Assembly (NCBI RefSeq): GCF_001652915.1
Contig: NZ_BBQI01000024.1
Location: forward strand, 1-64,000
DNA length: 64,000 bases
Source: Cupriavidus sp. D384
GTDB lineage: Bacteria > Pseudomonadota > Gammaproteobacteria > Burkholderiales > Burkholderiaceae
Reading direction: 5' to 3'
Shown here: piece by piece, positions 34,579 through 44,642 of the stretch
How the letters are laid out: every line of letters begins with the position of its first letter
Position numbering within the stretch: the stretch's first letter is position 1
Notes under the pieces: generated by a model
The model's database searches: none
The model's input: only the letters and a program-made list of their open reading frames with translations
Told to the model about the DNA's origin: nothing
Made by a program: the position numbers and the translations under genes

Positions 34579-35273
34579 CCAATATGACCGTTGCGCACGA
34601 CGACGATCCCGTCCGTCCTCCTTCCAATGCCCCGGCCAGGGTCCTGCTGATCGACGACCATGCGCTGGTGCGCGATGGCATGCGCATGCACCTGACGCTG
34701 CAGCCTGGCCTGGAGGTGGTGGGCGAAGCCGACGATGGCGAAGCCGCGCTGGCGTGGCTGGCCGGCGCCGGTCCCGCAAACCTGCCCGAGCTGGTGATCA
34801 CCGACATCGGCATGCGCGGCATGGGGGGCATCGCGCTGGCCGGGGCGCTGCACGACACCTACCCCGAAGTGGCAGTGCTGATCGTGTCGATGCACGACAA
34901 CCTGGAGTACGTGCGCCAGGCCATCCGGGCGGGCGCACGCGGCTACGTGCTCAAGGACGCGCCGGCCGACGAACTGATGGCCGCCATCCAGACCGTGCTG
35001 GCCGGACGCGTGTTCTACAGCGCCCGCATCGCCCGCGGCATGGCCGATCATGCCATCAGCCCGCTCGACGCCCTGACGCCACGCGAACGCGACATCCTCC
35101 ACGGCATCGGCCGCGGCCAGTCCAACAAGGACATCGCATCGCGCCTTGGCGTATCGGTGCGCACCGTGGAAACCCACCGCCTCAACCTGAAGCGCAAGCT
35201 CGGCATCGAAGGCCGCGCGGAACTGGTCAAGTACGCGGTCCAGCAGCTGGGTATCGAGAACGATCCGGTGTAG
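34575..35273 (+). CDS. LuxR/NarL-family response regulator
   Basis: This is a 232-residue response regulator. The receiver (about 22-140) has acidic residues in LLIDDH and phospho-acceptor Asp77 (ITDIGMRGMGG), with SMHD and Lys in YVLKDAP. The C-terminal LuxR-type HTH reads LTPRERDILHGIGRG, then NKDIASRLGVSVRTVETH. It is translationally coupled (4-bp overlap) to the kinase. The most likely target is cstA-ybdD, through the inverted repeat at 33113-33135. A shared terminator separates it from convergent pckG. Confidence 0.92.
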   Translation: MTNMTVAHDDDPVRPPSNAPARVLLIDDHALVRDGMRMHLTLQPGLEVVGEADDGEAALAWLAGAGPANLPELVITDIGMRGMGGIALAGALHDTYPEVAVLIVSMHDNLEYVRQAIRAGARGYVLKDAPADELMAAIQTVLAGRVFYSARIARGMADHAISPLDALTPRERDILHGIGRGQSNKDIASRLGVSVRTVETHRLNLKRKLGIEGRAELVKYAVQQLGIENDPV

Positions 35274-35336
35274 TTGCTTAACGCAGGGGCCGCCTCCCCC
35301 GCGCCTGCCCCACTGACTTGCCCCGGCACGGCAAAC

Positions 35337-35368
35337 AAAAAAGCCGACCGGCAAGGCCGGTCGGCTTT
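35337..35368 (-). terminator. terminator of pckG (bidirectional)
   Basis: AAGCCGACCGGC and GCCGGTCGGCTT form a 12-bp stem around AAG. Six A residues at 35337-35342 give a T-run on the minus strand, so it mainly ends pckG. Three T residues on the other side give weaker termination for the response regulator gene. Confidence 0.9.
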
Positions 35369-35400
35369 CGATGCAGCGTGCGCTTGCCGGGGCGGGGCGA

Positions 35401-37254
35401 TCAGCCCAGGCGCTTTGCCAGTGCCGACTTGGTGTCCACCAGGGCTTGCGGCAGGTTGTGCTTGAGCTGGGTGAACAGTTCGTCGTGCAGGGCCAGTTCC
35501 TTCTGCCAGGCGTCCTGGTCGATCGAGGTGACCAGGTCGAACTGCTCGGTCGTGAACGACAGGCCGTCCCAGTTCAGGTCGGCGTAGCGCGGCGACGTGC
35601 CGAAGACGTGGTCCACGCCCTCGCCCCGGCCTTCCACGCGGTCGATCATCCACGACAGCACGCGCATGTTTTCACCGAAGCCCGGCCACACGAAGTTGCC
35701 GTCGGCGTCCTTGCGGAACCAGTTCACGCAGTAGAACTTCGGCAGCCTGGCGCCCGAGGCTTCCAGCTTCTTGCCCAGCGCGAGCCAGTGGCCGAAGTAG
35801 TCGCTCATGTTGTAGCCGCAGAACGGCAGCATTGCGAACGGATCGCGGCGTACCACGCCTTGCTGACCAGCGGCAGCGGCGGTGGTTTCCGAACCCATCG
35901 TGGCGGCCATGTACACGCCTTCGGTCCAGTTGCGGGCCTCGGTCACCAGCGGCACCGTGGTGCTGCGGCGGCCGCCGAAGATGAAGGCATCGATCGCCAC
36001 GCCAGCCGGGTTGTCCCAGTTGTCGTCGATCGACGGGCACTGCGAAGCCGGTGCGGTGAAGCGGGCGTTCGGGTGGGCGGCCTTGGCGCCGGTTTCCTTT
36101 GCGATGGCAGGCGTCCAGTCCTTGCCTTGCCAGTCGATCAGGTGCGCCGGGGCTTCCTTGGTCATGCCTTCCCACCACACGTCGCCGTCGTCGGTCAGCG
36201 CCACGTTGGTGAAGATGACGTTTTCCTTCAGGGTCGCCATCGCGTTGTAGTTGGTCTTCTCGCTTGTGCCCGGGGCCACGCCAAAGTAGCCGGCTTCGGG
36301 GTTGATCGCGTACAGGCGGCCGTCCTGGCCCGGCTTGATCCAGGCGATGTCGTCGCCGATGGTGGTGATCTTCCAGCCGTCGAAGCCCTTGGGCGGGATC
36401 AGCATGGCGAAGTTGGTCTTGCCGCAGGCCGACGGGAACGCGGCGGCCACGTGGTACTTTCTGCCCTCGGGCGAGGTCACGCCCAGGATCAGCATGTGCT
36501 CGGCCAGCCAGCCTTCGTCACGACCCATCGTCGAAGCAATGCGCAGTGCGAAGCACTTCTTGCCCAGCAGTGCGTTGCCGCCGTAGCCCGAGCCGAACGA
36601 CCAGATTTCGCGCGATTCCGGGAAGTGAACGATGTACTTCGTCGGGTTGCACGGCCAGGCCACGTCCTTCTCGCCAGCGGCCAGCGGCTTGCCCACGGTG
36701 TGGACGCAGGGCACGAACTCGCCGTCGGCGCCCAGCACGTCGTACACGGCGCGGCCCATGCGCGTCATGATGCGCATGTTCACGGCCACATACGGCGAAT
36801 CGGACAGTTCCACGCCGATGTGGGCGATCGGCGAACCCAGCGGGCCCATCGAGAACGGCACCACGTACATGGTGCGGCCGCGCATGCAGCCGTCGAACAG
36901 GCCGCTCAGCGTGGTGCGCATTTCGGCCGGGGCGGTCCAGTTGTTGGTCGGGCCTGCGTCTTCCTTCTTCTCGGAGCAGATGAAGGTACGGTCTTCCACG
37001 CGCGCCACGTCGGACGGATCGGACAGGGCCAGGAACGAGTTCTTGCGCTTGGCCGGGTTCAGGCGGCGCATCGTGCCCGCGGCCACCATCAGCTCGCACA
37101 GGCGGTCGTATTCTTCCTGCGAGCCGTCGCACCAGTAGATCTGGTCAGGTTTGGTGAGAGAGGCGATTTCTGCAACCCAGGCGACCAGTTTCTGGTTCTT
37201 TACCCAGGTCGGCACGTTCAGTGCCGGGGTGCCTTGCATGGTGGGGTGGTTCAT
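35401..37254 (-). CDS. pckG: phosphoenolpyruvate carboxykinase (GTP)
   Basis: This is a 617-residue GTP-dependent PEPCK, converting oxaloacetate to PEP in gluconeogenesis. The hallmark P-loop with Cys, [11 protein letters not shown], is present. So are [19 protein letters not shown], the Asp-rich metal site [12 protein letters not shown], and the nucleotide-binding [13 protein letters not shown]. The start ATG at 37254 ([13 protein letters not shown]) has TTGGAG seven bases upstream; an upstream in-frame alternative would add six residues. Together with cstA next door it suggests a gluconeogenic, organic-acid lifestyle. Confidence 0.97.
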   Translation of the reverse strand: MNHPTMQGTPALNVPTWVKNQKLVAWVAEIASLTKPDQIYWCDGSQEEYDRLCELMVAAGTMRRLNPAKRKNSFLALSDPSDVARVEDRTFICSEKKEDAGPTNNWTAPAEMRTTLSGLFDGCMRGRTMYVVPFSMGPLGSPIAHIGVELSDSPYVAVNMRIMTRMGRAVYDVLGADGEFVPCVHTVGKPLAAGEKDVAWPCNPTKYIVHFPESREIWSFGSGYGGNALLGKKCFALRIASTMGRDEGWLAEHMLILGVTSPEGRKYHVAAAFPSACGKTNFAMLIPPKGFDGWKITTIGDDIAWIKPGQDGRLYAINPEAGYFGVAPGTSEKTNYNAMATLKENVIFTNVALTDDGDVWWEGMTKEAPAHLIDWQGKDWTPAIAKETGAKAAHPNARFTAPASQCPSIDDNWDNPAGVAIDAFIFGGRRSTTVPLVTEARNWTEGVYMAATMGSETTAAAAGQQGVVRRDPFAMLPFCGYNMSDYFGHWLALGKKLEASGARLPKFYCVNWFRKDADGNFVWPGFGENMRVLSWMIDRVEGRGEGVDHVFGTSPRYADLNWDGLSFTTEQFDLVTSIDQDAWQKELALHDELFTQLKHNLPQALVDTKSALAKRLG

Positions 37255-37774
37255 CTGACTGCTCCAAAGCAAAAGGGAAATCTGTCATGTCCGACCAGGG
37301 CGTTGCCGGTGTTTCGGGGGAAGGCGGGCGCCGGCGCGGCATGCCGCGTTGGGCATGGCGCACTCGCTGGATGACCGTCACATCCCGTTACAACTCGGCG
37401 ACGACCGATTCCGCGCAAATGGTCGCGGGGGCCCCTGCGGCTGCGCTACAGTTGCGCTTTGCCCGCTTTTGGCGGGCGGCAGGGTCCGGTCGGGCATTGT
37501 CCGGCGGCGAACAGGGGGCGGGAGCTTGGCTCGACCGCACTGTTGCGCCGCGGAGGCGGGCAAGAATACCACTGTACGGACACCCTGTTTTTTGCTGCGC
37601 AGCATTGTCTCCCCTGCCGGAATGCCAGAATCGACCCGCGCAACCTGGCCGCGCGGGGGTGGCCCGCCGGGACTGTCATCTGTCAATGTTGCGTCAGGGA
37701 AGTCAACAATACTGTCGGTCGCGCGCTGATTCTGTGGCCGCGCGCACCAAGCCCCCTAGGTCAAAGAGTCATCC
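37255..37774. other. 520-bp divergent region pckG / hydroxyacid dehydrogenase
   Basis: I find no gene. Several frames stay open but their predicted products look like compositional noise. The region must hold the pckG promoter on the left and that of the dehydrogenase on the right. No convincing hexamer pair or long dyad was found by eye. Confidence 0.5.
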
Positions 37775-38788
37775 ATGAAGATTGCCGTTCTCGACGATTA
37801 CCAGGACGCCGTACGCAAGCTGCCGTGTTTTTCCCTGCTGGAAGGACACGACGTCAAGGTCTTCAACAACACCGTCAAGGGCGTGGGCCAGCTTGCCGCG
37901 CGGCTTTCCGACGTGGAAGCGCTGGTCCTGATCCGCGAACGCACGCGGGTGACGCGTCAGTTGCTTGAAAAGCTGCCCAAGCTCAAGATCATCAGCCAGA
38001 CCGGCCGGGCCGGCAGCCATGTGGACCTGGAAGCCTGTACCGACCGTGGCGTGGTGGTGTTGCAGGGCGTGGGTTCGCCCGTGGCGCCGGCCGAACTGAC
38101 CTGGGCGCTGATCATGGCCGCCCAGCGGCGCATTCCGCAGTACGTGGCCAGCCTCAAGCACGGCGCCTGGCAGCAGTCGGGCCTGAAGTCGACCACCATG
38201 CCGCCGAATTTCGGCGTGGGCCAGGTGTTGCGTGGCCAGACGCTGGGCATCTGGGGCTACGGCAAGATTGGCCGCCTGCTGGCCGGCTACGGCCGCGCCT
38301 TCGGCATGAACGTGCTGGTCTGGGGCCGCGAGGCATCGCAACAGGGCGCCCGCGAGGATGGCCTGAACGTGGCCGAATCGGTCGATCAGCTTTTTGCCGA
38401 CAGCGATGTGCTGTCGCTGCACCTGCGCCTGAACGACGAGACGCGCGGCATCGTGAAGCTGGCCGACCTGCAGCGCATGAAGCCCACGGCCCTGTTCGTC
38501 AACACCAGCCGCGCGGAGCTGATCGAGGAAAACGCGCTGGTGGCGGCGCTGAACCGGGGCCGTCCGGGCATGGCGGCCATCGATGTGTTCGAATCGGAGC
38601 CGATCCTGCAGGGCCACGCGCTGCTGCGCATGGAAAACTGCATCTGCACGCCGCATCTGGGCTATGTCGAGCGCGACAGCTACGAGCTGTACTTCCGCAC
38701 GGCCTTCCAGAACATCCTCGACGTGCTGGGCGGCAAGCACGACAGCATCGTCAACCCGAAGGCGCTCACGCCCGCGTTGTCGCGCTGA
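37775..38788 (+). CDS. D-2-hydroxyacid dehydrogenase family protein
   Basis: This is a 337-residue NAD(P)-dependent dehydrogenase of the D-isomer-specific 2-hydroxyacid family, which also includes phosphoglycerate dehydrogenase. The Rossmann motif is LGIWGYGKIGRLLAGY (about 157-172). The substrate-binding region has RAGSHVDLEAC. The catalytic Arg is in NTSRAELI, and the catalytic His in CTPHLGYVE. The length and single-domain layout exclude a SerA with ACT domain. The substrate (glycerate, lactate, glyoxylate or other) cannot be told. It lies 199 bp before the MOSC gene on the same strand. Confidence 0.88.
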   Translation: MKIAVLDDYQDAVRKLPCFSLLEGHDVKVFNNTVKGVGQLAARLSDVEALVLIRERTRVTRQLLEKLPKLKIISQTGRAGSHVDLEACTDRGVVVLQGVGSPVAPAELTWALIMAAQRRIPQYVASLKHGAWQQSGLKSTTMPPNFGVGQVLRGQTLGIWGYGKIGRLLAGYGRAFGMNVLVWGREASQQGAREDGLNVAESVDQLFADSDVLSLHLRLNDETRGIVKLADLQRMKPTALFVNTSRAELIEENALVAALNRGRPGMAAIDVFESEPILQGHALLRMENCICTPHLGYVERDSYELYFRTAFQNILDVLGGKHDSIVNPKALTPALSR

Positions 38789-38986
38789 ATGCGGCCGGGG
38801 GCTTCCCCGGCGCCATCCACCCAAAGCAGCCACCCCGACGCACGCCAGGCCGACGTGCGTCTGTTTCCCCACATTCCCCCCCCTCAAACAAGCGGACGAG
38901 CCGGTACACTCGGTTCAAAACGTCAGCGCGCGGCCATGCGTACCGGAGCCTGCGCGCAGGCCCCGCAAACGCAAGGAGGGCGTCCC

Positions 38987-39631
38987 GTGGCCGAATCCGA
39001 TCCGCGTCCCAATCCCGCAGGCGCTGGTGGCACGGCCGTCGGCCGCGTACTGGCGATCAATGTTGGCGTGGCCTTGCCGCTGGTAGTGGCCGGGGCCGGC
39101 ACCGAGGCCGTGGTCTTGTCGGCCATCCGCAAGCATCCGCTGAGTACCCTGCATCACCCGATTGCCGTGGGCGTGCATCGCCTGGGCCTGGCCGGCGACG
39201 AGCAGGTCGACCGCACCATTCACGGCGGTGTGGGCCGGGCCGTGTATGCCTATCCGATCGAACACTACACATGGTGGAATTCGCGCCGCCGCGAGGCCGG
39301 CGTGGAAGAGGCCGAACGGCCGCTGGCCTTTGGCGCGATGGGCGAGAACCTGACCATCCAGGGGCTGCTCGAAGCCGCGCTGTGGGTGGGCGACCGCCTG
39401 CGCGTGGGCGAGGTCGAACTTGTGGTGGAATCGCCACGTCGGCCCTGTTACAAGTTCAACGCCGTGATGGGGTACGCGCAGGCTGTGCGGGACATGACGC
39501 AAAGCGGTTTCTCGGGTGTGTACCTGAGCGTGGCGCAGCCGGGCGTGATCCGCGCCGGGGACAACATGCTGCTGACGCCGGGTCCGCGCCAGATCCCGAT
39601 GTCATGCCTGAACCCGCGTCACGGGGCATGA
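38987..39631 (+). CDS. MOSC domain protein, YiiM-like
   Basis: This is a 214-residue protein made mostly of one MOSC domain (sulfur-carrier domain related to molybdenum-cofactor sulfurase), close in length to E. coli YiiM (224 aa). Seen features are GDEQVDRTIHGGVGRAVYAY, FGENLT-like FGAMGENLTI and the conserved Cys in PRRPCYKF. YiiM-type proteins act in reduction of N-hydroxylated compounds such as 6-hydroxylaminopurine. The start is GTG at 38987, supported by AAGGAGG seven bases upstream. The frame is open for a further 66 codons without a better site. Confidence 0.85.
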   Translation: MAESDPRPNPAGAGGTAVGRVLAINVGVALPLVVAGAGTEAVVLSAIRKHPLSTLHHPIAVGVHRLGLAGDEQVDRTIHGGVGRAVYAYPIEHYTWWNSRRREAGVEEAERPLAFGAMGENLTIQGLLEAALWVGDRLRVGEVELVVESPRRPCYKFNAVMGYAQAVRDMTQSGFSGVYLSVAQPGVIRAGDNMLLTPGPRQIPMSCLNPRHGA

Positions 39632-39784
39632 AGCGCCACCTGTGGCCCGCATCGCCCCCGGGCCCGCGTTAGTCCCAAGTTGAGTCGTCACGCTTTTCTG
39701 ATAATGTTTTGCTTCTGATACAAGCAATTCGGCCGACCCTTCCCCGCTGGTCCAGACATCCTCCCCTGTTGGTGCTGTAATGGC

Positions 39785-39812
39785 TTGTAATACATCGCAC
39801 TTTGCCTAGAAA
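39785..39812 (+). promoter_or_regulatory. candidate promoter of the MdtA-like operon
   Basis: TTGTAA (39785-39790) and TAGAAA (39807-39812) are 16 bp apart; each matches consensus at four positions. A short dyad TTGCC/GGCAA overlaps the -10 region (39802-39818), which could be an operator. The 280-bp gap otherwise holds no gene. Confidence 0.4.
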
Positions 39813-39911
39813 GGGCAATGCGGTACTAGTAGTGATTTGCGCGGGCACGACCGGATCCAAGAAGCCGGGGCCATTGGGGGAGCGCGCCATGCGGCATTTG
39901 AGGGTCCTCAC

Positions 39912-41162
39912 ATGAAAACAGACGGGATCGACCAGCCGAAAGGCTTCGTCGATGGCAACTGGAGCGCGTCCACTTCGACTGGTCGCGGCCGCATATCGCC
40001 CTGGGTGGCCATTGCAGGGCTGGTAGTACTGGCACTGGCAGGCTGGTTTGGCTGGAAAACGTGGCTGGCACCGAAGCCGGCGGCCAAGGGACCGGCCGTT
40101 ACCACGGTGAGCACCGCCGTGGTCAGGCAGTCCGACGTGCCGGTGGAGGTGAACGCCAACGGCACCGTGACGGCCATGCAGACCGTGGATGTGCGTCCGC
40201 AGGTTTCCAGCACCGTGCGTACCGTTCATATCAAGGAAGGCCAGTCCGTGAAGCCGGGCGACCTGCTGTTCACGCTGGACACGCGCATGGACGAGGCCAA
40301 TCTTGCCAAGGCACGCGCCCAGCTGATGCGCGACCAGGCCGACCTGTCCGATGCACGCCGTACGCTGGCCCGCAGCCAGGAGCTGCTGCAGCGCAATTTC
40401 ATCTCGCGCAGCGCGGTGGATACCGCCCAGGCCAAGGTCGACGGCTTTGAAGCCACGATCCGGGCCGACCAGGCCGCCATCGAGGCCAGCCAGGTTGCCA
40501 CCAGCTATGGCCAGATCCGCGCCACCATCGGCGGGCGCACCGGCGTGATCAACGTGTTCCCGGGCTCGCTGGTGACGCCGGCCAACACCACGACCACCCC
40601 TGCGATGGTGACGATCGCCCAGATTGCACCGATCACGGTCATGTTCACGCTGCCCGAGCGCCAGCTGGCCGCGCTGCGCGAAGCGCTGCAGGCGGGTCCG
40701 GTCACGGTGTCGGCTCAGCCGAACGACGGCAACCCGGCCCCGGTCAGCGGCAAGATCACGTTTGTCGACAACACGGTGGACCCGCAGTACGGCAGCATCC
40801 GCGTCAAGGCGATGTTCCCCAACGACGAGCACCGGCTCTGGCCTGGCACCTATGCCAATGTGAACGCGACCGTGCAGGTGCTGAAGAACGCGCTGAGCGT
40901 GCCGCCGCAGGCCGTGGTGACGGGGCCTGAAGGCCGCTTCGTCTATACCCTGCAGCCCGACAGCAAGGTGGCGCGCGTGCCGGTGAAGGTGGTGGTGACC
41001 ACCGCCGCCGCCGCCGTGGTGGAAGGCCTGCAACCGGGCGCCCGCGTGGTGACCGAGGGCGCGCAGAACCTGCGCCCGGGCACGCTGGTGCGAGAGGCTG
41101 CGCCGCGCGGGGCTTCGGCGCCCGCCGCCGCGGCACCGGCATCGGCCAATGGCGGACATTAA
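39912..41162 (+). CDS. RND efflux periplasmic adaptor, MdtA-like
   Basis: This is a 416-residue membrane-fusion protein. A single N-terminal helix (WVAIAGLVVLALAGWFGW, about 36-55) anchors it. The lipoyl, hairpin and beta-barrel parts follow (VDVRPQVSSTVRTVHIKEGQ; ARAQLMRDQADLSDARRTLA; FVDNTVDPQYGSIRVKAMF). The C-terminus is Ala/Pro-rich. It links the inner-membrane pump to an outer-membrane channel. ATG at 39912 follows GAGGGT; the longer open frame has no site. It overlaps the pump gene by 14 bp, so the two are coupled. Confidence 0.9.
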   Translation: MKTDGIDQPKGFVDGNWSASTSTGRGRISPWVAIAGLVVLALAGWFGWKTWLAPKPAAKGPAVTTVSTAVVRQSDVPVEVNANGTVTAMQTVDVRPQVSSTVRTVHIKEGQSVKPGDLLFTLDTRMDEANLAKARAQLMRDQADLSDARRTLARSQELLQRNFISRSAVDTAQAKVDGFEATIRADQAAIEASQVATSYGQIRATIGGRTGVINVFPGSLVTPANTTTTPAMVTIAQIAPITVMFTLPERQLAALREALQAGPVTVSAQPNDGNPAPVSGKITFVDNTVDPQYGSIRVKAMFPNDEHRLWPGTYANVNATVQVLKNALSVPPQAVVTGPEGRFVYTLQPDSKVARVPVKVVVTTAAAAVVEGLQPGARVVTEGAQNLRPGTLVREAAPRGASAPAAAAPASANGGH

Positions 41163-44100
41163 GACCATGTCGCTGTCCGAGCTCTGTATCCGCCGGCCCG
41201 TGATGACGGTGCTGCTGTGCCTGGCCGTCATCGTCACGGGCATCGTGCTGTACCCGACCATCCCGATCGCGGCCCTGCCCAGCTTCAACTCGCCCGTGAT
41301 CCAGGTCACGGCCACGCTGCCCGGCGCCAGCCCCGAGACCATGGCCGCGTCGGTGGCGACGCAACTGGAGAAGCAGTTCGCGACGATCCCGGGCGTGACG
41401 GTGATCAGTTCGTCGAATACGCTTGGCAATTCGAGCATCACGATCGAATTCAACAGCGACCGCAATATCGACGACGCGGCCGTGGACGTGCAGGCCGCGC
41501 TGTTCCGCGCGCAACGGTCGCTGCCGATCGAAATGACGGTGCCGCCGTCGTACCGCAAGGTGAATCCGGCCGATGCGCCGGTGATCCTGCTCGCCATCAA
41601 CTCGCCGTCGATGAGCCTGGGCGATCTGAACGCGTTCGGCGACAACCTGATCTCGCCCACGCTGGCCACCCTGCCCGGCGTGGCACAGGTGCAGATCTTC
41701 GGCCAGAAACGCTTCTCGGTGCGCGTGCGCGCCCATCCCGATGCGCTGGCCGCCCGGGGCATGACGCTTGACGAACTGGCTACGGCGCTCAACCGCGCCA
41801 ACGCCAACACGCCGGTGGGTACGCTCGATGGTGCGCGTCAGACGCTGACCATCCAGGCCAACCGCCAGATGACCAACGCCGACGCGTTCCGCAACATCAT
41901 CGTCGCCAGCCAGCCCAGCGGCGCCGTGGTGCGGCTGTCCGACGTGGCCGACGTGGAGGACAGCGTCGAGACGATCAAGACCGGTAGCTGGCTCAACAAC
42001 GAGCGGTCGATCGTGCTGGCCGTGCTGCGCCAGCCCGACGCCAACACGGTGGCCGTGGTCGATGCCATCAAGGGCGCCCTGCCGCGCCTGGTGCAGCAGA
42101 TGCCGGGCTCGGTCAACGTGAGCGTGGTGAACGACCGCTCGAACTCGATCCGCGAGTCGATCCATGATGTGCAGTTCACGCTGGCGCTGACCGTGGCGCT
42201 GGTGGTGATGGTGATCTTCCTGTTCCTGCGCCGCGCGGCCGCCACGCTGATCCCCACCGTATCGCTGCCGATTTCGCTGATCGGCACCGTGGCGCTGATG
42301 AAGGCGTTCGGCTACAGCCTGGACAACGTGTCGCTGCTGGCCATCACGCTGGCCGTGGGCCTGGTGGTGGACGACGCCATCGTGATGCTGGAGAACATCG
42401 TGCGGCACATCGAGGAAGGCGTGCCGCCGCTCAAGGCCGCGCTGGTGGGGTCGCGCGAGATGGGCTTCACGATCCTGTCGATCTCGATCTCGCTGGTGGC
42501 GGTGTTTATCCCGATCTTCTTCATGCCGGGCGTGATCGGCCTGCTGTTCCACGAATTCGCCGCCGTGGTGTCGCTGTCGATCCTGGTGTCGGCGCTGGTG
42601 TCGCTGACGCTGATCCCGATGCTGTGCGCGCGCTTCCTGTCGGCCGAGAACGTGCCGATCGATGAGTCGCAACACACGTATGGCGATCACGCGCCCGGCG
42701 CGCCGGCACATCATGTGCAGCAGAAGCAGACCATTGGCCTGCGTGCCACGCAGTGGTTCGAAGACCTGTTCGAGTGGACGCTGCACAAGTACGCGCACGG
42801 CCTGGACTGGTGCCTGGCGCATCGGCGCGTGGTGCTGGTGGCCGCGGGTTTGACGTTTGTGCTGACCGCCGTGCTGTTCGTGAAGATCCCCAAGGGCTTC
42901 TTCCCCGAGGAAGACATCGGCCAGATCCAGGTCAATGCCGAAGGCCCGCAGGACATTTCGTTCGAGGCAATGTCCGAGCGCCTGCGCGACGCGGCCGAGC
43001 GCATCCGTGCCAATCCGGCGGTGAAGAGCGTGGTGGCGTCAATTGGCGGCGGGCCGTCGCCGGCCATCAACACGGGCCGCATGTTCGTCGAGCTGAAGCC
43101 GCTGGGCCAGCGCCCGAAGATGCCGCAGGTGGTGGAATCGCTGCGCAAGGATGTGTCGGGCGTGCCCGGCCTGCAGGTCTATTTCTCGCCGGTGCAGAAC
43201 CTGCGCCTGGGCGGCCGCCAGAGCAAGAGCCGCTACCAGTACACGCTGCAGAGCGTGAAACCGGGGCAACTGCAGGAGTTCAGCGACAAGCTGATGGCGA
43301 AGATGCGCGCCGAGCCGGTGTTCCGCGATGTGACCAGCGATTCGCAGCAGTCGGGCCTGGAGGCACAGCTGACCATCGACCGCGACAAGGCCAACGCGAT
43401 GGGCGTGCAGATGCAGGACGTGCGCGCCGCGCTGTACACGGCGTTCGGCGAGCGCCAGGTGTCGACGATCTACACCCCCATCGACAACTACTACGTGATC
43501 CTGACCGCCGCCGACGTCGATCGCGTGGACGAGACCGCGTTCTCCAAGCTCTACGTGCGCAGCAAGACCGGGCAGATGGTGCCGGTGTCGGCGTTCGCCA
43601 CGACCGAGCGCCGGGTGGGTCCGATTGCGGTCAACCACCAGGGCCAGCTGCCGTCGGTGACGGTGTCGTTCAACCTGGCCCCGGGCGCGGCGCTGGGCGA
43701 TGCCTCGAAGCTGATCGACCGCTTCAGCCGCGACATCGAGATGCCGTCGTCGATCTTCACCAGCTGGGGTGGCGACGCGGCCGTGTTCCAGTCGTCGCAG
43801 GCCACGCAGGTGGTGTTGCTGGTGGCGGCCATTGCGGTCATCTACACGCTGCTGGGCGTGCTCTATGAGAGCTACATCCACCCGCTGACGATCCTGGCCG
43901 GCCTGCCCTCGGCGGCCATCGGCGCGCTGCTGACGCTGTTTATCTTCAACGTCGAACTGTCGCTGATTGCAACAATCGGCGTGCTGATGCTGATCGGCAT
44001 CGTCAAGAAGAACGCGATCATGATGATCGACTTCGCGCTGGCGGCCCAGCGCGAGCAGGGGATGGCGCCAGGCAAGGCGATCCGCCAGGCGTGCCTGCTG

Positions 44101-44364
44101 CGGTTCCGCCCGATCATGATGACCACGTTTGCCGCCGTGATGGGTGCCCTGCCGCTGGCCCTGGGGCTGGGCGCTGGCGCCGAACTGCGCCAGCCGCTGG
44201 GCCTGGCCGTGGTGGGCGGCCTGCTGTTCTCGCAGGTCATCACGCTGTTCATCACGCCGGTGATCTACCTGGCGCTGGACCGCTACTCGGGCACCGGCCC
44301 GCTGCAGATCGACTCGGAAGGCAATCCGCTGGAAGAGAAGCAACCCCAGGCAGTTGCGCACTGA
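41149..44364 (+). CDS. RND multidrug efflux permease, MdtB/MdtC-like
   Basis: This is a 1071-residue HAE1-type RND proton antiporter with twelve helices and two large periplasmic loops. It opens LSELCIRRPVMTVLLCLAVI. The proton-relay Asp pair of helix 4 is in GLVVDDAIVMLEN. The final helices contain IVKKNAIMMIDFALAAQ. Residues about 502-530 form a His-containing linker (SQHTYGDHAPGAPAHHVQQK). The closest E. coli types are MdtB/MdtC, but there is one pump gene here rather than two, and no outer-membrane factor gene. It may use the OprM-like channel at 55561 or another. Confidence 0.92.
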   Translation: MADIKTMSLSELCIRRPVMTVLLCLAVIVTGIVLYPTIPIAALPSFNSPVIQVTATLPGASPETMAASVATQLEKQFATIPGVTVISSSNTLGNSSITIEFNSDRNIDDAAVDVQAALFRAQRSLPIEMTVPPSYRKVNPADAPVILLAINSPSMSLGDLNAFGDNLISPTLATLPGVAQVQIFGQKRFSVRVRAHPDALAARGMTLDELATALNRANANTPVGTLDGARQTLTIQANRQMTNADAFRNIIVASQPSGAVVRLSDVADVEDSVETIKTGSWLNNERSIVLAVLRQPDANTVAVVDAIKGALPRLVQQMPGSVNVSVVNDRSNSIRESIHDVQFTLALTVALVVMVIFLFLRRAAATLIPTVSLPISLIGTVALMKAFGYSLDNVSLLAITLAVGLVVDDAIVMLENIVRHIEEGVPPLKAALVGSREMGFTILSISISLVAVFIPIFFMPGVIGLLFHEFAAVVSLSILVSALVSLTLIPMLCARFLSAENVPIDESQHTYGDHAPGAPAHHVQQKQTIGLRATQWFEDLFEWTLHKYAHGLDWCLAHRRVVLVAAGLTFVLTAVLFVKIPKGFFPEEDIGQIQVNAEGPQDISFEAMSERLRDAAERIRANPAVKSVVASIGGGPSPAINTGRMFVELKPLGQRPKMPQVVESLRKDVSGVPGLQVYFSPVQNLRLGGRQSKSRYQYTLQSVKPGQLQEFSDKLMAKMRAEPVFRDVTSDSQQSGLEAQLTIDRDKANAMGVQMQDVRAALYTAFGERQVSTIYTPIDNYYVILTAADVDRVDETAFSKLYVRSKTGQMVPVSAFATTERRVGPIAVNHQGQLPSVTVSFNLAPGAALGDASKLIDRFSRDIEMPSSIFTSWGGDAAVFQSSQATQVVLLVAAIAVIYTLLGVLYESYIHPLTILAGLPSAAIGALLTLFIFNVELSLIATIGVLMLIGIVKKNAIMMIDFALAAQREQGMAPGKAIRQACLLRFRPIMMTTFAAVMGALPLALGLGAGAELRQPLGLAVVGGLLFSQVITLFITPVIYLALDRYSGTGPLQIDSEGNPLEEKQPQAVAH

Positions 44365-44382
44365 CTGACCTGCCAGTGCATC

Positions 44383-44404
44383 CCCCTCCCGCGCGCGGGA
44401 GGGG
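44383..44404 (+). terminator. GC-rich hairpin after the MdtA/B-like operon
   Basis: CCCCTCCC and GGGAGGGG pair perfectly around GCGCGC, 18 bases after the stop. There is no T-run. The rest of the 278-bp gap to 44643 holds no gene. Confidence 0.5.
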
Positions 44405-44642
44405 CGCCCGCTCCAGTGCCGGGTTTCCCCCTTCGCGCACCTCCTTTCCCGCCTTCCCCGGCGTCCTCCGCGAAACACCACAGGCCCCGACAGCCGTTGG
44501 TAGTGACGTGCCGGTGATATCTTGGCGGGCTCGGCGGCATTGCCCTGGCGGCGAAACGTCAAAGAATTTATGGAAAGAATGTTCATGGCGAGAAAGGCCC
44601 ATCAAACATTCATCGTATCGATATAAGTAACTGCGTTCGACC

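Noticed and set aside
37255..37774. Possible small gene in the 520-bp pckG/dehydrogenase gap
   Set aside because: The open frames overlap each other, lack Shine-Dalgarno sites and give low-complexity products.
44365..44642. Cobalamin riboswitch or metal-regulator box upstream of the ExbB-like gene
   Set aside because: I looked because related pairs sit near CobN, but found neither a B12-box-like sequence nor a clear Fur or Zur dyad.
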